This document shows, piece after piece, positions 29,758-32,795 of a DNA stretch of 32,795 nucleotides. The position numbers were made by a program, and so were the translations under genes. Where the stretch lies: positions 1-32,795 of IMG/VR virus record IMGVR_UViG_3300017991_000280. One strand, given 5' to 3'. How positions within the stretch are numbered: the first letter of the stretch is position 1; every line of letters starts with the position of its first letter. This DNA comes from a virus. Below the pieces are notes generated by a model. The model was not told the origin of the DNA. It saw nothing but the letters and a program-made list of their open reading frames with translations, and made no database searches.

Positions 29758-32490
29758 GTGGGCGCGACGATCACGGAAGGCCTCATCGGTCGCCTGCAGC
29801 TCAACTGGCTACCCTGGCGCCGGAGCCTGAAGAAGGCCGAGAAGGAGACGAAGGACTTCGGCGCGCGGTCCGAGAAGCAAAGCAAGCGGACCGGCCGCGG
29901 CTGGCGTCGAGCCTTCTCGGACCTCCGCGCGTCCGCGAGCTCGTCCCTCTCGAAGACGCGGGCGCTCCTCCGGGGCGTCGACCACGAAGGGAAGAAGGTC
30001 CAGGGGACCCTCGGGGGCGTGAGGGGAACCCTCCTCAAGATCGGCGCGGGCGTCGGGGCGTACCTCGGCGCTCGCGCCATGATCGCCCAGCTCGGGAAGC
30101 TCTCGGAGGCCGGCCAGGATTACGAGGAGACCTTCTCGAAGTTCCAGGCCGTCTTCAAGTCGTTCTCGGATCAGTCCCTCGAGTGGGTCGAGTCCTTCGC
30201 CTCCGAGGTCGGCCGCGGGAAGACCGAGATCCTCGGCTTCATGGCGCGGCTCCAGGACACGTTCGTACCGCTCGGCTTCGCTCGGTCCGAGGCGGCGCGC
30301 CTCTCGTCTCAGATCACGCGCCTGGGCGTCGACCTCGCCTCGTTCAACAACCAGGCGGACGACGAGACGATTCGCGACCTGACCTCGGCGATCGTCGGGA
30401 ACCACGAGGCCGTCCGGAAGTACGGGATCTCGATCACCGAGGCGGCCCTGAAGCAAGAGCTCTATAACGCCGGCCTGGGGGACAACCTCCAGGCGGTGAC
30501 GGGCCTCCAGAAGGTCCAGGCGCGGCTCGCAATCATCATGAAGGGAACCGCGGACGCCCAGGGGGACGCGACGAGGACGGCCGGCTCCTTCGCCAATCAA
30601 ATGAAGCGGCTCCGCTCCGAGATCACGGACGCGCGCGCCGAGGTCGGCATGGAGTGGAACCGGATCCTCCTCGAGACGATCCGCAACATGGGCGGGACTC
30701 GAGCCGTCGCGGACACCCTGGCCGTCGCCTTCCTGGCGATCGCCGAGTCCGCGCGGATCCTGATCGAGGTCTTCACGACCATGGTCTCGACGAGCTCGGC
30801 CGCGTCGACCGAACAGGCCGGCCTGCAGTCGAACCTCCTGAAGACCCGCGCGGTCATGAAGCGCGTCGAGGTCGTGCTTCGCTCCTTCGCCCTGATCCCG
30901 CAGTACATCTTTCAGGGGATCGCGGTGATCCTGCACACGATCGCGATCGCGGGGAAGACCGTCTGGTTCATCCTGACGTCGGTCGGGAAGCTGCTCGCCG
31001 GCGCCGTCCTGAAGGCGGTCGTGAAGATCGCGAACGCCGTCGCCGACGTGGTGAAGGCCCTCGTCTGGCTCGGGGACCTGGTCGGCCTGACGGACGACGC
31101 GGCCACGAAGATCGACATCTTCCAATCCAACCTGAAGAAGCTCGAGAAGACCGCGGACGACCTGTTCGACTCAATCGAGCCCGCCGGCGCGGCGTGGAAG
31201 AAGGACGTCGACTCGTTCCTCGAGACGATGTCCGGCTTCGCGAAGGAGCAAGCCCGTTGGCTCGGCGAGATCAAGAAGGCCTCGGACGACGTCCGCCTGT
31301 TCGAGGTCCAGGCCGAGCAGGCGGCCAAGGACTATGCGGCCGCTCAGAAGGCCGCGAAGCTCGAGGCCCTGAAGGCAACGAAGAAGGTCCTCGAGGTCGA
31401 GCTCACCGACGCGGAGAAGGCGACCCAGGAGAAGCTCCGCCTCACCCACAAGGAGCTCGAGGCCCGGGTGAGCGCGATCCGCGACGCGGCGAAGGCGGAG
31501 GAGAAGCGGTACGAGGAGTCGAAGACGAAGTACCGCGAGCTCCTCAGCGCCGCGGAGTCCGCGTACCGCCAGCACACGGCCGCGATCGGCCGCGTCGACC
31601 AGCAACACGCCGCGTTCAATGAGGGAATCCAGGAGCGGATCTTCCGGCTTCAGATCCGGGACCTGAACCCCCAGGCCCAGGCCGAGAGCCTCCGGGACGC
31701 CTCGCGCGAGATGGAGAAGCGCGCGGCCCAGGCGCTCCGCGGGAACGACTTCGAGGGGGCGCGCGGGTACCTCGACCGGGCGGTCGACTTCGCCGAGGAG
31801 GTCGCCCAGGTCGACCCGTCGGTTCCGATCGAGGACGTCGTCGGCGAGCTCGAGCGGCTGCAGGACACCGTGAACGAGGTCTTCGCCCAGGAGGCGCAAT
31901 ACCACGCCGAGGCGGCCCAGCGCGCGGTGCAGGCCCGGGCGGAGCTCATGACGGCACTCGACGAGCTCGAGACGAAGTCCGCGGCCTGGTCCTCGGCCAT
32001 GAAGGACCTCCTGAAGCAATGGGCCATGGTCAACGCGAACAGCGCCCAGGAGCTCGCGCAGTTCAAGACCTCTCTCGAGGAGGCGACCGGGAAGCGCCAG
32101 GTCTTCATCGAGGTTTCGACCGACGAGGCCATGCGGCGAATCGCGGCCCTGAAGGCGGAGCTGCAGGGCCTGGGCGCGACCCTCTCGATCGGCTTCGCGG
32201 CCGCGGCCGTCGAGGGCAAGGCCGAGGGGGGATGGATCCGCGGGTCCGGAGCTCGAGGCGTAGACTCGGTTCCGATCCGCGCGGCGCCTGGCGAGTTCGT
32301 CGTGAACGCCGGCGCCGCGTCGAGAAACGCCGAGCTCCTGGAGGCGATCAACAGCGGGCGCGGTGGATCTGTTACCGTTGGGGACGTGAACGTGACCGTC
32401 GAAGGCACCGGGTACGCCGAGGCGGACGCGCGACTGATCGGGAAGGCCCTCCGGCGCGAGATCCGGCGCGGCCGCGTAACCCTGGACTGA
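29758..32490 (+). CDS. Tape measure protein
   Basis: 910 residues from GTG 29758. Features seen: Lys/Glu-rich N-terminus; hydrophobic segments about 91-112, 317-342 and 374-425 of the kind tape measures use for membrane passage; long coiled-coil region about 480-770 with many Ala/Glu/Lys/Gln; and C-terminal GWIRGSGARGVDSVPIRAAPGEFVVNAGAASRN, which recurs near the ends of tape measures. Length sets tail length, roughly 135 nm at 1.5 A per residue (my arithmetic, using the usual rule of thumb). The gene order after the chaperones is canonical. Confidence 0.9.
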   Translation: MGATITEGLIGRLQLNWLPWRRSLKKAEKETKDFGARSEKQSKRTGRGWRRAFSDLRASASSSLSKTRALLRGVDHEGKKVQGTLGGVRGTLLKIGAGVGAYLGARAMIAQLGKLSEAGQDYEETFSKFQAVFKSFSDQSLEWVESFASEVGRGKTEILGFMARLQDTFVPLGFARSEAARLSSQITRLGVDLASFNNQADDETIRDLTSAIVGNHEAVRKYGISITEAALKQELYNAGLGDNLQAVTGLQKVQARLAIIMKGTADAQGDATRTAGSFANQMKRLRSEITDARAEVGMEWNRILLETIRNMGGTRAVADTLAVAFLAIAESARILIEVFTTMVSTSSAASTEQAGLQSNLLKTRAVMKRVEVVLRSFALIPQYIFQGIAVILHTIAIAGKTVWFILTSVGKLLAGAVLKAVVKIANAVADVVKALVWLGDLVGLTDDAATKIDIFQSNLKKLEKTADDLFDSIEPAGAAWKKDVDSFLETMSGFAKEQARWLGEIKKASDDVRLFEVQAEQAAKDYAAAQKAAKLEALKATKKVLEVELTDAEKATQEKLRLTHKELEARVSAIRDAAKAEEKRYEESKTKYRELLSAAESAYRQHTAAIGRVDQQHAAFNEGIQERIFRLQIRDLNPQAQAESLRDASREMEKRAAQALRGNDFEGARGYLDRAVDFAEEVAQVDPSVPIEDVVGELERLQDTVNEVFAQEAQYHAEAAQRAVQARAELMTALDELETKSAAWSSAMKDLLKQWAMVNANSAQELAQFKTSLEEATGKRQVFIEVSTDEAMRRIAALKAELQGLGATLSIGFAAAAVEGKAEGGWIRGSGARGVDSVPIRAAPGEFVVNAGAASRNAELLEAINSGRGGSVTVGDVNVTVEGTGYAEADARLIGKALRREIRRGRVTLD

Positions 32491-32508
32491 GGAGAAGGAG
32501 GCGCAACC

Positions 32509-32795
32509 GTGGTACGGAACGCGATCGGATTCAAGGAGACGGCCGGCTGCAAGGTCGTCCGTCGGATGCCGGACGGCTCGATCATGAGCCGCGAGAATGC
32601 CAGGGACGACCTCCTCCTGGGGGGCGTCTTCGAGGTCGTCTGTCACCGGGCGGACGGTTCGGTCCGGTGGCGCCAGACGATCCGGAACATGGTCACGAAC
32701 GCGGCCCTGAACGACATCCTCGACGTCTACTTTCACGCCACGTCTCAGAAGACCACCTGGTACGTGGGCCTGATTCACTCGACGAACTACGGCGC
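32509..32795 (+). CDS. Tail protein, 3' end cut by window
   Basis: At least 95 residues from GTG 32509, behind GAAGGAGGCG. Visible sequence: VRNAIGFKETAGCKVVRRMPDG, later FEVVCHRADGSVRWRQTIRNMVTNAALNDILDVYF, and TTWYVGLIHSTN. This pattern recurs in short tail or virion proteins downstream of tape measures in many phages; I cannot name a specific family. It is open to the end of the window. Confidence 0.7.
   Translation, partial: MVRNAIGFKETAGCKVVRRMPDGSIMSRENARDDLLLGGVFEVVCHRADGSVRWRQTIRNMVTNAALNDILDVYFHATSQKTTWYVGLIHSTNYG

Noticed and set aside
1-32795. tRNA, rRNA, integrase, repressor and insertion sequence searches by eye
   Set aside because: No cloverleaf-like segment, recombinase signature, or terminal inverted repeats with a transposase were seen. 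A covariance-model tRNA search was not possible here.

Overview
The window is a GC-rich segment of a tailed double-stranded DNA phage genome (Caudoviricetes) or of a prophage. Every supported gene lies on the + strand. Genes are tightly packed, with many 4-base ATGA/GTGA stop-start overlaps, frequent GTG starts and strong Shine-Dalgarno (SD) sites close to AAGGAGGCGA. A tape-measure protein, a tail tube protein and a frameshifting tail-chaperone pair indicate a long flexible non-contractile tail (siphovirus morphology). I see no integrase, tRNA, CRISPR array or insertion sequence. The host cannot be named from the sequence; high GC fits several phyla (for example Planctomycetota, Myxococcota, Actinomycetota).

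Layout. Bases 1-9131 are an early/replication block: a MazG-like protein, a large acidic zinc-finger protein, a DnaB-N/RecA-type replicative helicase, an array of TCCGCCAAA iterons (candidate origin or operator, 3905-4180), a RuvC-like resolvase, several small unknown proteins (one DUF3850, one DUF4031), an adenine-type DNA methyltransferase and an unusual DnaA-domain-IV/zinc-ribbon protein. Bases 9164-12300 are packaging: small terminase, two small proteins, and a large terminase with a long C-terminal extension. Bases 12311-13850 hold membrane proteins that probably belong to lysis (holin-like and lipoprotein-like); no endolysin was recognised.

Bases 13856-16461 and 18017-18583 form an accessory modification cassette placed inside the morphogenesis module: a DUF115-like/glycosyltransferase ORF that runs in frame into a methyltransferase, an out-of-frame SEC-C protein over the junction, a PAPS-type sulfotransferase, then (after the portal) another methyltransferase. 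Together they could build a glycosylated, sulfated or methylated surface structure; this is the most novel-looking content.

Bases 16475-24901 are the head: portal, a 962-residue MuF minor head protein fused to an ADP-ribosyltransferase-like domain and a HExxH metallopeptidase-like domain, a capsid protease with a scaffold that may also be made from a nested start, a decoration-type protein and the major capsid protein. Bases 25018-32795 hold a small coiled-coil protein, a modular beta-propeller adhesin with deviating codon usage, head-tail connector and tail-completion proteins, the tail tube, tail chaperones joined by a -1 slippery site (T TTT TTG), the tape measure, and a tail protein cut by the window end.
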